NCBI RefSeq assembly: GCF_000298235.1
Contig: NZ_BAHE01000032.1
Coordinates: 21,164-85,163, forward strand
Source: Gordonia namibiensis NBRC 108229
GTDB lineage: Bacteria > Actinomycetota > Actinomycetes > Mycobacteriales > Mycobacteriaceae
DNA: 64,000 nucleotides
Reading direction: 5' to 3'
The stretch's first letter is position 1. Each line of letters starts with the position of its first letter. The position numbers were made by a program, and so were the translations under genes. The notes below the pieces were generated by a model, which made no database searches, had not been told where the DNA came from, and saw nothing but the letters and a program-made list of their open reading frames with translations. Below, piece after piece: positions 52,734 to 61,559 of this stretch.

Positions 52734-53795
52734 TCAGACCTGGTCGTCGGTGTTTTCCTGATCGAATCGCTGACGTTGCCGAACCCCATAGGCAGCAGCC
52801 TTCACGGCGTCGTCGTCCTCCATTCCCGACCCCAGTGCACCGCCCAATGTCGCAACTGCCGCCAGCAGCCATGCCATCATCATCAAGGTCGAGAAACTCA
52901 TCGGGTGGTCGATCTGGTCGGAAACCATCTGCGGAGGAATCGTCCACCACGCGGTCACCAGCAGCAGGACGAACACACCGGCATGGAAGACGACGACCCC
53001 GATCGTGAGAGTCACGACGGTGGAGACGTTGTAGAGCACCGCACGCTCACGACCACCTTCCGTTGGTGGTCGTTCCCACAACCCGTGATCGACGATCAGC
53101 CAGGTGATCATCGTGACGCTCGCCAGGATCGTCGCCACACCGAGTCGCCAGGGCCCCATCTGATCTGACAGTTTCCACATCGTCGAATACGCGAGACTCA
53201 CCGCGCCGGTGGCGAATGCCGCCATCAACACCCTGGACAGGCCGGAGACCAACCGCCACGGCCGATTGGCGTAGACCATGCCTGCGAGTAGCCGCAGGCG
53301 AGACACGTGGGACACGGCGACGTAGTGGACTTTGTCGTCGTCTGCCTGAACCCGCTGAAGACGCTCTCCTCCGGCCAGGGACTGGGATCGGCCCGACTCG
53401 CCCGTCACCTCGGCTACGATCGTCCGCGCCAGAGCTCTTGCCCGGCGCTCGACGAACGTCGCGCCCAGACCGGGGAGGGATATCACGCCAAACCGCCGGC
53501 TGGTGTCGATCTCGGCGACCACCGGGGTCGTTCCGTCCCGGCGAGGCAGGTCGGTGAGATAGATGACGATGTCATCCGTCACGCTGTCGGGGTCCACCGT
53601 GCCGACCACCTCCGCGAACCGGGTGTGCTCATCAACGGGGAAGGCGTGGCTCCGAGTGGACACGTGCCAATCACCGGGCGCGCTCGCATCGGTCAGCGCC
53701 CCCGGCAGCGATTCGGACAGGTGTTTGGCGATCCCTTCTGCGGCGCCGGGGTCGGCGATCAACAAGACAGACACCGCGGATGGCTTCGCGTCCAT
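52734..53795 (-). CDS. Hypothetical protein with N-terminal cytoplasmic domain and four membrane helices
   Basis: The protein has 353 residues from the ATG at 53795 (MDAKPSAVSVLLIADPGAAE). The first half is soluble, with a strand-helix pattern VSVLLIADPGA and IVIYLTDLPRR. The second half has about four helices (near residues 190-212, 220-240, 262-285 and 303-325). I recognise no family with certainty. No neighbour suggests a function; it ends 97 nt past the HxlR gene convergent stop. Confidence 0.72.
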   Translation of the reverse strand: MDAKPSAVSVLLIADPGAAEGIAKHLSESLPGALTDASAPGDWHVSTRSHAFPVDEHTRFAEVVGTVDPDSVTDDIVIYLTDLPRRDGTTPVVAEIDTSRRFGVISLPGLGATFVERRARALARTIVAEVTGESGRSQSLAGGERLQRVQADDDKVHYVAVSHVSRLRLLAGMVYANRPWRLVSGLSRVLMAAFATGAVSLAYSTMWKLSDQMGPWRLGVATILASVTMITWLIVDHGLWERPPTEGGRERAVLYNVSTVVTLTIGVVVFHAGVFVLLLVTAWWTIPPQMVSDQIDHPMSFSTLMMMAWLLAAVATLGGALGSGMEDDDAVKAAAYGVRQRQRFDQENTDDQV

Positions 53796-53867
53796 GGCGG
53801 GCGCCTTACCCGACCGTTCCGGATGCCAAACTCGCGTGACCGACGGGCCCGGACCACGCCGACGAAA

Positions 53868-53900
53868 AAGCCCGCCGCCTGCGTGCGCAGGGGCGGGCTT
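53868..53900 (-). terminator. Intrinsic terminator of tRNA-Asn
   Basis: AAGCCCGCC (53868-53876) pairs with GGCGGGCTT (53892-53900). On the minus strand the hairpin is followed by TTTTT. It lies 9 nt past the tRNA end. Confidence 0.85.
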
Positions 53901-53909
53901 CTCGTTCTG

Positions 53910-53982
53910 CTCCCCCAACTGGACTCGAACCAGTAACCGTTCGATTAACAGTCGAATGCTCTGCCAATTGAGCTATGGGGGA
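53910..53982 (-). tRNA. tRNA-Asn (anticodon GTT)
   Basis: On the minus strand the acceptor TCCCCCA pairs with TGGGGGA, the D arm is TAGCTCAATTGGCAGAGCA and the anticodon loop is CTGTTAA. The T arm contains CTGGTTCGAGTCCAG. The discriminator base is G and CCA is not encoded. Confidence 0.95.
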
Positions 53983-54303
53983 TTGCTCTGGTCCGAGTTC
54001 TACGCCGTCAGCGCTTCACTTGAACCGAGGACAGACTCTAGCGCATGCCGCCGCCGTACAACAAAACGGCAGGTCAGCGACGAGAGCCCGGCGGCAGTCG
54101 GTTCCGATATCCGGCACCAACTGCCGCAGATCTACGAGGCCACTTACCCGCGACGACGTCGGATTCGCCGACCTGCCGCCGCCCATGACACCTCCGGTAC
54201 GTGGATCAGGCCGATGAAGGAGAGCAGCGCGCCGTCGCCGTAGTTGGGTGCGGCCGCCGGGAGACCGTGCGGTAATCTCCTCCCGCGGGCCGGGTGCCCG
54301 CAT
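53983..54303. other. Non-coding gap between tRNA-Asn and tRNA-Met
   Basis: This 321-nt region has divergent tRNA genes on both sides. I see no reading frame with a good start and ribosome site. On the minus strand, one frame reads PNYGDGALLSFIGLIHVPEV then stops (near 54180-54260), which looks like a gene fragment but has no start. TAATCT at 54273-54278 is a possible -10 for tRNA-Met, 25 nt before it. Confidence 0.5.
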
Positions 54304-54380
54304 GGGGAGTTAGCTCAGTCGGTTAGAGCCGCGGACTCATAATCCGTAGGTCGCGGGTTCGAGCCCCGCACTCCCCACCA
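54304..54380 (+). tRNA. tRNA-Met (anticodon CAT, elongator type)
   Basis: The acceptor GGGGAGT pairs with ACTCCCC, the D arm is TAGCTCAGTCGGTTAGAGC, and the anticodon loop is CTCATAA. The T arm has CGGGTTCGAGCCCCG and CCA is encoded. The first base pair is G-C, so it is not initiator tRNA. A CAT anticodon can also mark tRNA-Ile2 after lysidine modification, which sequence reading alone cannot exclude. Confidence 0.88.
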
Positions 54381-54405
54381 CGCGGTGACGAACTCTTACC
54401 ACCGC

Positions 54406-55206
54406 TTACGCGCCGACGATCGCCTCACGCAGCGCCGCGGTCACGGCGGCCGGGTTGTCGACGTTCATCAGGTGCCCGGCGTCCGGGATCACGCGGTAGG
54501 TCACGTCCGGCAGGCCGTCGACGATCATCTTCGCGGCCTTCTCCGGACACAACGCGTCACGATCTGCGGCGATGACGTCGACGTGCTGCCGGATCTCGGA
54601 AAGCCGTGGGGTCAGGGGCTGCTCGCGCACTCCGGCCATCGCGCGCGCTGCGTTCGCATAGCCTGCGCCCTCCCCGACTGCCTCGAGCCTCCTGGCCGTG
54701 ATCTCGTCGACGCGATCGTGAGCGGAGACCAGTCCGGCGACGGTGTCGTCGCGCATCGCGGCGCGGAACTCGTCGGTGGCGGTGTCAGCGGCCTGATCGG
54801 CGCGCTGGGTGTAGAACTCGGCCGCGGCCCGTCCCACCACCGACGAGGTGCCGAGGACGATGGCGCGGCTCACCAGATCCGGCCGTTCGGCGGCCGCCCA
54901 GAGCACGATCGTCCCGCCGGCGGAGAAGCCGACCACGATCGCGGGACCGGTCACCGTCTCGAGGAAGGCGACGAGATCCCGGCCGAGTTGTTCCAGGGTG
55001 CCCTCGGCGTCCCCGACCGTCGTCGAACCGAAGCCGCGGAGGTCGTAGGCGTAGGTGTGCAGGTCGGCCAGGTCACGCTGCGTGTGCGCCCAGCTACGAC
55101 TGTCCTCCCCCAGTCCGTGCACGAGAACAATTGGCGCCGACGAGGTTTCGTCGCTCCCCTGTTCTGAGTAGTTCACCGTGAGATCGCCGATCGACACCGT
55201 CGTCAT
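54406..55206 (-). CDS. Alpha/beta hydrolase
   Basis: This 266-residue protein has the oxyanion region LVHGLGEDSRSW, the nucleophile elbow GFSAGGT (Ser near residue 95) and the C-terminal PDAGHLMNVDNP with the catalytic His. Similarity is to the 3-oxoadipate enol-lactonase and esterase clade. No signal peptide. It runs from 54406 to an ATG at 55206 and follows the DHFR-like gene on the same strand by 37 nt. Substrate unknown. Confidence 0.87.
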   Translation of the reverse strand: MTTVSIGDLTVNYSEQGSDETSSAPIVLVHGLGEDSRSWAHTQRDLADLHTYAYDLRGFGSTTVGDAEGTLEQLGRDLVAFLETVTGPAIVVGFSAGGTIVLWAAAERPDLVSRAIVLGTSSVVGRAAAEFYTQRADQAADTATDEFRAAMRDDTVAGLVSAHDRVDEITARRLEAVGEGAGYANAARAMAGVREQPLTPRLSEIRQHVDVIAADRDALCPEKAAKMIVDGLPDVTYRVIPDAGHLMNVDNPAAVTAALREAIVGA

Positions 55207-55243
55207 GAATCCAGGCTCTCACACCGGAACCCCCGATTCCCGC

Positions 55244-55789
55244 TCACCTCTCGACGCGGCACCAGAAGTCGGTCTCGCCGGGGATGCGTGTCAGCCGCAC
55301 CTCTCCGCCACCGGGACGGTCGAAGACACGGACCCCGTCGCCCAGGAAGACCGGGACGTGGAAGATGAGGACCTCGTCGAGGAGTCCGGCGTCGATCATC
55401 TGGCGTGCGACGTCGGCGCCGATGACGGTGACGTACCCATCGCCCGCCAGGCGCTTGGCCTCCTCGACGGCGCGGTGCAGGTCGGAGACGAAGGTGACGC
55501 CCTCCTCCGGCTCCGCGGGTGGGTTGTGCGTGAGAACCACTGTGGGTCCCGAGAATTCACCCTCGAACGCACCCTCGCGGTCCGTCCCCTTGTTGGGGTC
55601 GTCGCCGCGGAAGCTCCGATTGCCCACCAGCAGGGAGCCGGTGCTCTCCCGGAGACGCAGAGCCGCGGTGCTGTCACCACCCTCCCCGGCGTCCTCGCGG
55701 AAGAATCGCGTCAGCCAGGACATGTCGCCGCCGGGACCGGCGATGAAGCCGTCGAGCGATGCCGCTGCCGAGTAGATCGTCGTCGCCAT
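55244..55789 (-). CDS. Dihydrofolate reductase family protein (RibD C-terminal domain)
   Basis: This 181-residue protein begins MATTIYSAAASLDGFIAG, a typical RibD_C/DHFR-like start, with GSLLVGNRSFRGDD and VTVIGADVARQMIDAGLLDE in the middle and FDRPGGGEVRLTR near the end. It is the second such protein in the window, 4 kb from the first, and the two are only distantly similar. It may be cotranscribed with the alpha/beta hydrolase. Substrate unknown. Confidence 0.86.
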   Translation of the reverse strand: MATTIYSAAASLDGFIAGPGGDMSWLTRFFREDAGEGGDSTAALRLRESTGSLLVGNRSFRGDDPNKGTDREGAFEGEFSGPTVVLTHNPPAEPEEGVTFVSDLHRAVEEAKRLAGDGYVTVIGADVARQMIDAGLLDEVLIFHVPVFLGDGVRVFDRPGGGEVRLTRIPGETDFWCRVER

Positions 55790-55860
55790 GTGGTGTTCTC
55801 CGTTCAGATGTGGTCGATGTGCAGACCGGGTGAACGACGAGAACTCATCGCGACGAGGGC

Positions 55861-57786
55861 TCAGCCGACGTCGACCGTCGGGTCGAGCGCCTGTTCGAGA
55901 AGGCTACGACGGTAGGCCTCCAGGGCCACGAGATCACCGAAAACGGCGTTGTAACCGTCCGGGTCGTCACTCGGGGCCATCCGGCGCAGACGCGACTTGA
56001 TGTCGGCGATCTGCGAACCGACCCACACCTCCTGCAGGCGGGCGAGGACGCTGGTGATGTAGCGGGCGATGTTGTCCTCGTCGACGGGCATCGACTCGAC
56101 GGCGAGCTCGGTGACCAGCGGGTCGATGACCGGGTCGTCGACGGCGTTGCGCACAGAGTCGACCCAGGCGGCCCCGCCCAGGCCCGAAGACGTGCCACCG
56201 ATGCTGATCATCGCCTGCCGCACAATGGCATACGCGGGTTCGTCGAAGCATTCGACGGGCAGCGAGTCGAAGACAGTGCCGGCGATCGCCGGGTATTGCA
56301 GCGCAGCCTTGAGAGCTTCGCGCTGGGGCCACAGCCGCGGGTCGTTGGGCTGGGGACGGGCGGACGTCGGCGCGGCCTCCGCCTCCGGCCGGTTGCGTGC
56401 GGGAGCACCGCGCCGCCCACCGCGCCCGGAATCACCGCCGCCCTTCGCCTTCCGAATCCTCGCACCCTCTTCCCGCACCCGCCCGAGGACCTGACTCACT
56501 TCCTCCCAGCCGACCCAGCCGGCGAGCTGACGGGCGTACTCGTCGCGCAGCGCGATGTCCTTGATGCGGGCGACGACCGGGACCGTGTCACGCAGGGCGT
56601 GCACGCGCCCCTCTGCGGTGTCCAGGTCGTGTTCGGTCAGCAGCGTCTTGATCGCGAACTCGAACATCGGAACCCGGCGCGCGATGAGGTCGCGGACCGC
56701 GGCGTCACCCCGCGCCTGCCGGAGCTCGCACGGGTCCATGCCCTCCGGCGCGATGGCCACGAAGGTCTGACCCGAGATGGACTGTTCCCCCTCGAAAGCC
56801 TTGAGCGCGGCGGCCTTTCCGGCGTCGTCTCCGTCGAAGGTGTAGATGACCTCGCCGCGGAAGTACGAGTCGTCCATCATCAGACGACGGATCAGCGCGA
56901 GGTGGTCCTCACCGAAGGCGGTGCCACACGAGGCGACGGCGGTGGTGACACCGGCGAGATGCATGGCCATGACGTCGGTGTAACCCTCGACCACGACGAC
57001 CTGATGCCCCTTGGCGATGGACTTCTTCGCGTGGTCGAGACCGAACAACACCTGAGACTTCTTGTACAGCATGGTCTCCGGCGTGTTCATGTACTTGCCG
57101 AGGTTGTCGTCGTCGTAGAGCTTGCGGGCACCGAAGCCGATGATGTCGCCGCCGAGATTGCGGATGGGCCAGAGCAGTCGGCGATGGAATCGGTCGATGG
57201 GACCCTTGCGTCCCTGCTTGGACAGCCCGGCCGCCTCGAGTTCGCTGAACTCGAATCCCTGCGACAGCAGTGCCTTGGTCATCGTGTCCCAGCCGGCGGG
57301 CGCGTATCCGCAGCCGAACTGGATCGCGGCCGCGGCGTCGAAGTCGCGCTCCGACAAGTAGTCCCGCGCCGCCTGCGCCTCCGGGGTCTGCAGCTTCTCC
57401 TGGTAGAACTTCGCGGCGGCGGCATTGGCGGCGACCAGCCGGGCGCGGGTGCCACGGTCCCGCTTGATCGTGGTGCCGCCACCCTCGTAGTTGATCTGGT
57501 AGCCGAGCCGGTCGGCGAGTTGCTCGACCGCCTCGACGAAGCTGATGTGCTCCTGCTTCTGCAGGAAGCTGTAGACATCGCCTCCCTCACCGCAGCCGAA
57601 GCAGTGGAAGTGGCCGTGGTTGGGGCGGACGTGGAACGACGGCGACTTCTCGTCGTGGAACGGGCACAGTCCCTTGAGGCTGTCGGCACCGGCGCGGCGC
57701 AGCGCGACATAGTCGCCGACGATGTCCTCGATCCTCGTCTGCTCACGGATCGCCGTGATGTCACGATCGGGAATTCGGCCTGCCAC
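55861..57786 (-). CDS. dnaG: DNA primase
   Basis: The protein has 641 residues from a GTG at 57786 (MAGRIPDRDITAIREQT). The N-terminal zinc ribbon is CPFHDEKSPSFHV and HCFGCGEGGD (residues about 38-65). The Toprim core has VVEGYTDVMAM and YTFDGDDAGKAA. A C-terminal helicase-binding region of about 130 residues follows a disordered Gly/Arg-rich linker. It lays RNA primers for DnaB-led replication. Order dnaG-dgt matches Rv2343c-Rv2344c. Confidence 0.96.
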   Translation of the reverse strand: MAGRIPDRDITAIREQTRIEDIVGDYVALRRAGADSLKGLCPFHDEKSPSFHVRPNHGHFHCFGCGEGGDVYSFLQKQEHISFVEAVEQLADRLGYQINYEGGGTTIKRDRGTRARLVAANAAAAKFYQEKLQTPEAQAARDYLSERDFDAAAAIQFGCGYAPAGWDTMTKALLSQGFEFSELEAAGLSKQGRKGPIDRFHRRLLWPIRNLGGDIIGFGARKLYDDDNLGKYMNTPETMLYKKSQVLFGLDHAKKSIAKGHQVVVVEGYTDVMAMHLAGVTTAVASCGTAFGEDHLALIRRLMMDDSYFRGEVIYTFDGDDAGKAAALKAFEGEQSISGQTFVAIAPEGMDPCELRQARGDAAVRDLIARRVPMFEFAIKTLLTEHDLDTAEGRVHALRDTVPVVARIKDIALRDEYARQLAGWVGWEEVSQVLGRVREEGARIRKAKGGGDSGRGGRRGAPARNRPEAEAAPTSARPQPNDPRLWPQREALKAALQYPAIAGTVFDSLPVECFDEPAYAIVRQAMISIGGTSSGLGGAAWVDSVRNAVDDPVIDPLVTELAVESMPVDEDNIARYITSVLARLQEVWVGSQIADIKSRLRRMAPSDDPDGYNAVFGDLVALEAYRRSLLEQALDPTVDVG

Positions 57787-57880
57787 GCGTCCAGTGTAGT
57801 GACACCCGCAGCCGGTCCGCCCAGGCACTCAACACGCACCCGCATCCGGGGCACTACGACGCCGCACCCGGCCGTCGGAC

Positions 57881-58001
57881 TGAAAACCGCCCCCGAAAAC
57901 CGCCCTCCAGCGCTGCTCCGATCGCACTGTGTCGTCGGCGCTCCTGGGGAGGGCGCATCTCGGGGGCGGAACGCAGGGGCGCTTTTCAGGGGCGGTTCTC
58001 A
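57881..58001. repeat. Imperfect 26-bp inverted repeat between dgt and dnaG
   Basis: Left arm TGAAAACCGCCCCCGAAAAC and following CGCCCT (57881-57906) matches the reverse complement of 57975-58001 with about three mismatches. The arms themselves repeat an AAAACCGCCC unit. The 68-nt centre has its own GC-rich complementarity. It occupies most of the dgt-dnaG gap. Confidence 0.65.
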
Positions 58002-58028
58002 CCGCCGGATCACAACACCGAACCGGCC

Positions 58029-59345
58029 TCACCCCAGATGCGCTTGCGCCCCGGAGTTCTGCTTGTCGGTGCGTTCCAGGCGACCCTCGGTCATCGACGC
58101 GATCTGGTCGACGATGACCCGCATCCTGCCGGCGTCGTCGGTGGCGGCATTCCACCAGGGCACGAAGATCGGGTCGAGTCCGCCGGGAGCGGCCTCGACG
58201 AACCAGTTGGCGACACGGTGGATACGTTCCCGCTGCCGTTGCTGGGTCGACTTGTGGCGTTCGTTGGAGAAGATGAACCGCAGCGCCATGGTCTTGAGCA
58301 TCGGGACCTCGGCGGCGATGAGCGGCGGCACCTCGAGGTCGGCGTCGTAGCGCGAGACCGGCCGGTCCCCGACCACCGCACGGGTGCCGGTGATGGCCGC
58401 CGACGCGAAACGCCCGATCAGCTCACTGGTCAGTCGCTTGAGGGCCACGTAGGAGTCGAGCGTGCCGTCGAAGACGCCGACCGCCCGGACGATGTCCATC
58501 TCGTAGAGCCGCTGGGCCGCGTCGACGAGTGCCTCCGGGTCGAGACCCGGGAACTCCTTGGCGCCGATCTCGGCCATCTCCCGACGATCCTGCGGGTCGC
58601 CGAGGCTGCGGAGGTCGATACGACCGCCGATGACGCCGTCCTCGAGGTCGTGCACGGAGTAGGCGACGTCGTCGGACCAGTCCATGATCTGCGCCTCGAT
58701 GCACTTCCTGGTCCCGGGAGCACCCCGGCGAACCCAGTCGAGCGTCGCGGCGTCGTCGTCGTAGGCGCCGAACTTGCCGCCCGGGCTGCGACGCGTCCAC
58801 GGGTACTTCAGCGTCGCGTCGAGCGAGGCGCGTGTCAGGTTGAGACCCGCACTGACGCCGTCGGCGTCGAGCAGCTTCGGTTCCAGTCGCGTCAGGATGC
58901 GGAGGTTCTGCGCGTTGCCCTCGAAGCCGCCGCAGTCGACGGCGACCTCGTCGAGAGCCCGTTCCCCGTTGTGCCCGTATGGCGGATGCCCGATGTCGTG
59001 GGCGAGGCCGGCGAGTTCGACGAGGTCGGGTTCGGCACCCAGACCGATGGCGATGCCCCGCCCGATCTGACCCACCTCGAGGGAATGGGTCAGCCGGGTG
59101 CGCGGGGTGTCACCTTCGCGTGGTCCGACGACCTGTGTCTTGTCGGCCAGCCGACGCAACGCGGCGGAGTGCAGCACGCGCGCACGGTCACGCGCGAAAT
59201 CACTGCGATGATCCGTTCGGGTGCCGGGGAGACTCGCGACCTTGGCACCTTCTGGGACAAAACGTTCGACGGCCTCGTCGCTGTAGGCGGCCACGGCCGG
59301 GAGGACATGGCCGGCGGCGCCGGAACCGGATTGGGTGCTAGTCAA
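58029..59345 (-). CDS. dgt: Deoxyguanosinetriphosphate triphosphohydrolase
   Basis: This 438-residue HD-domain protein has TRLTHSLEV (first His), [15 protein letters not shown] (HD pair) and [14 protein letters not shown] (final Asp), the dGTPase metal site. It removes triphosphate from dNTPs to control pool sizes. The start appears to be a TTG at 59345, 8 nt inside the end of the cold-shock gene; no better start exists in frame. It lies downstream of the cold-shock gene and upstream of dnaG. Confidence 0.93.
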   Translation of the reverse strand: MTSTQSGSGAAGHVLPAVAAYSDEAVERFVPEGAKVASLPGTRTDHRSDFARDRARVLHSAALRRLADKTQVVGPREGDTPRTRLTHSLEVGQIGRGIAIGLGAEPDLVELAGLAHDIGHPPYGHNGERALDEVAVDCGGFEGNAQNLRILTRLEPKLLDADGVSAGLNLTRASLDATLKYPWTRRSPGGKFGAYDDDAATLDWVRRGAPGTRKCIEAQIMDWSDDVAYSVHDLEDGVIGGRIDLRSLGDPQDRREMAEIGAKEFPGLDPEALVDAAQRLYEMDIVRAVGVFDGTLDSYVALKRLTSELIGRFASAAITGTRAVVGDRPVSRYDADLEVPPLIAAEVPMLKTMALRFIFSNERHKSTQQRQRERIHRVANWFVEAAPGGLDPIFVPWWNAATDDAGRMRVIVDQIASMTEGRLERTDKQNSGAQAHLG

Positions 59346-59823
59346 GCACCCAGCCCCGGCCGACCGCGAAATCGGTGACCCGCTGACGGATGGCCACGAT
59401 CTGGCGTGCGGTGAGGTCGTCGTCGGCGTCGAGGAGCAGCTCGGTCAGTTCCTCGGTGAACGCGCCGGCGTCGAGCGATCCGCTGCCGCCGCGCGGACGT
59501 CGGCTGCCGCGGTCATCACGGTCGTCACGACGATGGCCGCGGTCGCCCCGGTCTCCGCGACCGTGGTGCTCCTCGCGACGATGCGCACGGGCACCCGCCG
59601 CATCGTCGGCCGGAGCCGCCTCGGTCACGGCGACGTTGATCGCCTTGGAACCGCGATCGGTCTCCTCGACGTCGAACGTCACCTTGGCACCCGGCTTCAG
59701 CGAGTTCTCGTCGATGTCGATGTCGTTGATGTGGAGGAACACATCGGCACCGCCCGACTCCGGCGCCAAGAACCCGAATCCCCGATTTGCGTCGTAATGA
59801 ACGACTTTCCCGCTGACAGACAC
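59338..59823 (-). CDS. Cold-shock-domain protein with charged C-terminal extension
   Basis: The protein has 161 residues from a GTG at 59823 (another GTG at 59835 is possible). The cold-shock domain (residues 1-67) has [18 protein letters not shown] (RNP1-like) and DVFLHINDI (RNP2). A linker (about 70-115) is a His/Arg/Asp/Gly tract (many RGD and RDD units), and the last 45 residues, ending [10 protein letters not shown], form a separate helical part. Simple Csp proteins end near residue 70. The function of the tail is unknown; RNA binding is likely. Confidence 0.87.
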   Translation of the reverse strand: MSVSGKVVHYDANRGFGFLAPESGGADVFLHINDIDIDENSLKPGAKVTFDVEETDRGSKAINVAVTEAAPADDAAGARAHRREEHHGRGDRGDRGHRRDDRDDRGSRRPRGGSGSLDAGAFTEELTELLLDADDDLTARQIVAIRQRVTDFAVGRGWVLD

Positions 59824-59971
59824 GACTCCACTCACTCTCTCGTCGCGCGCATGACGGACCCCATGCCCTGCTCCGCGCGACAACTCGCCATCAATTGTGA
59901 CAGACATCCGCAGGTCAGGCGGAATCGTGACCGTTCCGCCATACCCGGATGCCAGGTGTGGCGGCGTCGGA

Positions 59972-61357
59972 TCAGGCGCCGAGCAGCTTGCCGCCGAGGT
60001 ATTCGGCGACCTTGTCGAGGGCCACGCGCTCCTGGCTCATGGTGTCTCGCTCACGCACGGTGACGGCCTGGTCGTCGAGGGTGTCGAAGTCGACGGTCAC
60101 GCAGAACGGCGTGCCGATCTCGTCCTGGCGCCGGTAGCGCTTGCCGATGCCCTGCGCGTCGTCGAACTCGACGTTCCAGTGCTTGCGCAGTTCGGCGGCG
60201 AGGTCGCGCGCCTTGGGCGACAGCTTCTCGTTGCGCGACAGCGGCAGCACCGCGACCTTGATCGGCGCGAGACGACGGTCGAGACGCAGGACTGTACGAG
60301 TGTCGGTGCCGCCCTTGGCGTTCGGCACCTCCTCCTCGGTGTAGGCATCGCACAGGAACGCCATCAGCGAACGGGTCAAGCCGGCCGCAGGCTCGATGAC
60401 GTACGGCGTGTAGCGCTCGCCGGTGGCCTGGTCGAAGAACGACAGGTCCTCGCCGGAATGCTTGCTGTGGGTGGAGAGGTCGTAGTCGGTGCGGTTGGCC
60501 ACGCCCTCGAGCTCGCCCCACGGGTTGCCGGCGAAACCGAACTTGTACTCGACGTCGACGGTCCGCTTGGAGTAGTGCGACAGCTTCTCCTTGGGGTGGT
60601 CGTAGAGTCGCAGATTCTCCGGATCGATGCCCAGGTTGGTGTACCAGTTGAAGCGCTGGTCGATCCAGTACTGGTGCCACTCCTCGTCCTCGCCCGGCTT
60701 GACGAAGAACTCCATCTCCATCTGCTCGAACTCGCGGGTGCGGAAGATGAAGTTGCCCGGCGTGATCTCGTTGCGGAAGCTCTTGCCGATCTGCGCGATG
60801 CCGAACGGCGGCTTCTTCCGCGCCGTCGTCATCACGTTCTTGAAGTTGATGAAGATGCCCTGGGCGGTCTCCGGACGGAGGTAGTGCAGGCCCTCCTCGT
60901 CGTCGACCGGGCCGAGGAAGGTCTTCATCAGACCGCTGAACGCCTTGGGCTCGGTCCAGTTGCCGGGCTGTCCGGTCTCCGGGTCGTTGATGTCGGCGAG
61001 GCCGTTCTCCGGCAGGTGGCCGTGCTTGGCCTCGTAGGCCTCGATCAGGTGATCGGCGCGGTAGCGCTTGTGGGTGTGCAGCGACTCGACGAGCGGGTCG
61101 GTGAACACCTCGACGTGGCCCGAGGCCTCCCAGACCTGGCGCGGCAGGATGACCGACGAGTCGAGGCCGACGACGTCCTCACGGCTGATGACCATGTTGC
61201 GCCACCACTGCCGCTTGATGTTGTCCTTGAGCTCGACGCCGAGGGGGCCGTAGTCCCAGGCGGATTTGGTGCCGCCGTAGATCTCACCGCACTGGTAGAC
61301 CAGACCCCGGCGCTTGGCGAGGTTGACGACGGATTCCACTTTGGACTGGGCGGCCAC
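59972..61357 (-). CDS. glyS: Glycyl-tRNA synthetase (dimeric class II type)
   Basis: The protein has 461 residues from the GTG at 61357 ([18 protein letters not shown]). Class II motifs are visible: [40 protein letters not shown] and the C-terminal [18 protein letters not shown] anticodon-binding region. It charges tRNA-Gly with glycine. It corresponds to Rv2357c and is divergent from the M28 lipoprotein gene. Confidence 0.96.
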   Translation of the reverse strand: MAAQSKVESVVNLAKRRGLVYQCGEIYGGTKSAWDYGPLGVELKDNIKRQWWRNMVISREDVVGLDSSVILPRQVWEASGHVEVFTDPLVESLHTHKRYRADHLIEAYEAKHGHLPENGLADINDPETGQPGNWTEPKAFSGLMKTFLGPVDDEEGLHYLRPETAQGIFINFKNVMTTARKKPPFGIAQIGKSFRNEITPGNFIFRTREFEQMEMEFFVKPGEDEEWHQYWIDQRFNWYTNLGIDPENLRLYDHPKEKLSHYSKRTVDVEYKFGFAGNPWGELEGVANRTDYDLSTHSKHSGEDLSFFDQATGERYTPYVIEPAAGLTRSLMAFLCDAYTEEEVPNAKGGTDTRTVLRLDRRLAPIKVAVLPLSRNEKLSPKARDLAAELRKHWNVEFDDAQGIGKRYRRQDEIGTPFCVTVDFDTLDDQAVTVRERDTMSQERVALDKVAEYLGGKLLGA

Positions 61358-61559
61358 GGTTAACTGCTCTCCACGGGTTGAAGGTGTTCGGCTTCGTACT
61401 GTCCTGCTCGTGCGCGGGGTGACCGGGTGGGGTCGGGCGCGCGCACGGCAACCCTTACAGACTACCGAGCGGGGCATCCGTTCGACGAAACCAGTCGGTT
61501 CGGCCGACCGTCCACCGCCACCCACGATGCCGCCCCGCCGGAACTGTCACAGTGGCAGG

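Noticed and set aside
54016..54303. 95-codon minus-strand frame upstream of tRNA-Met
   Set aside because: Arg/Ala-rich, no ribosome site, and its end crosses the tRNA-Asn promoter region. A fragment reading PNYGDGALLSFIGLIHVP in another frame has no start codon.
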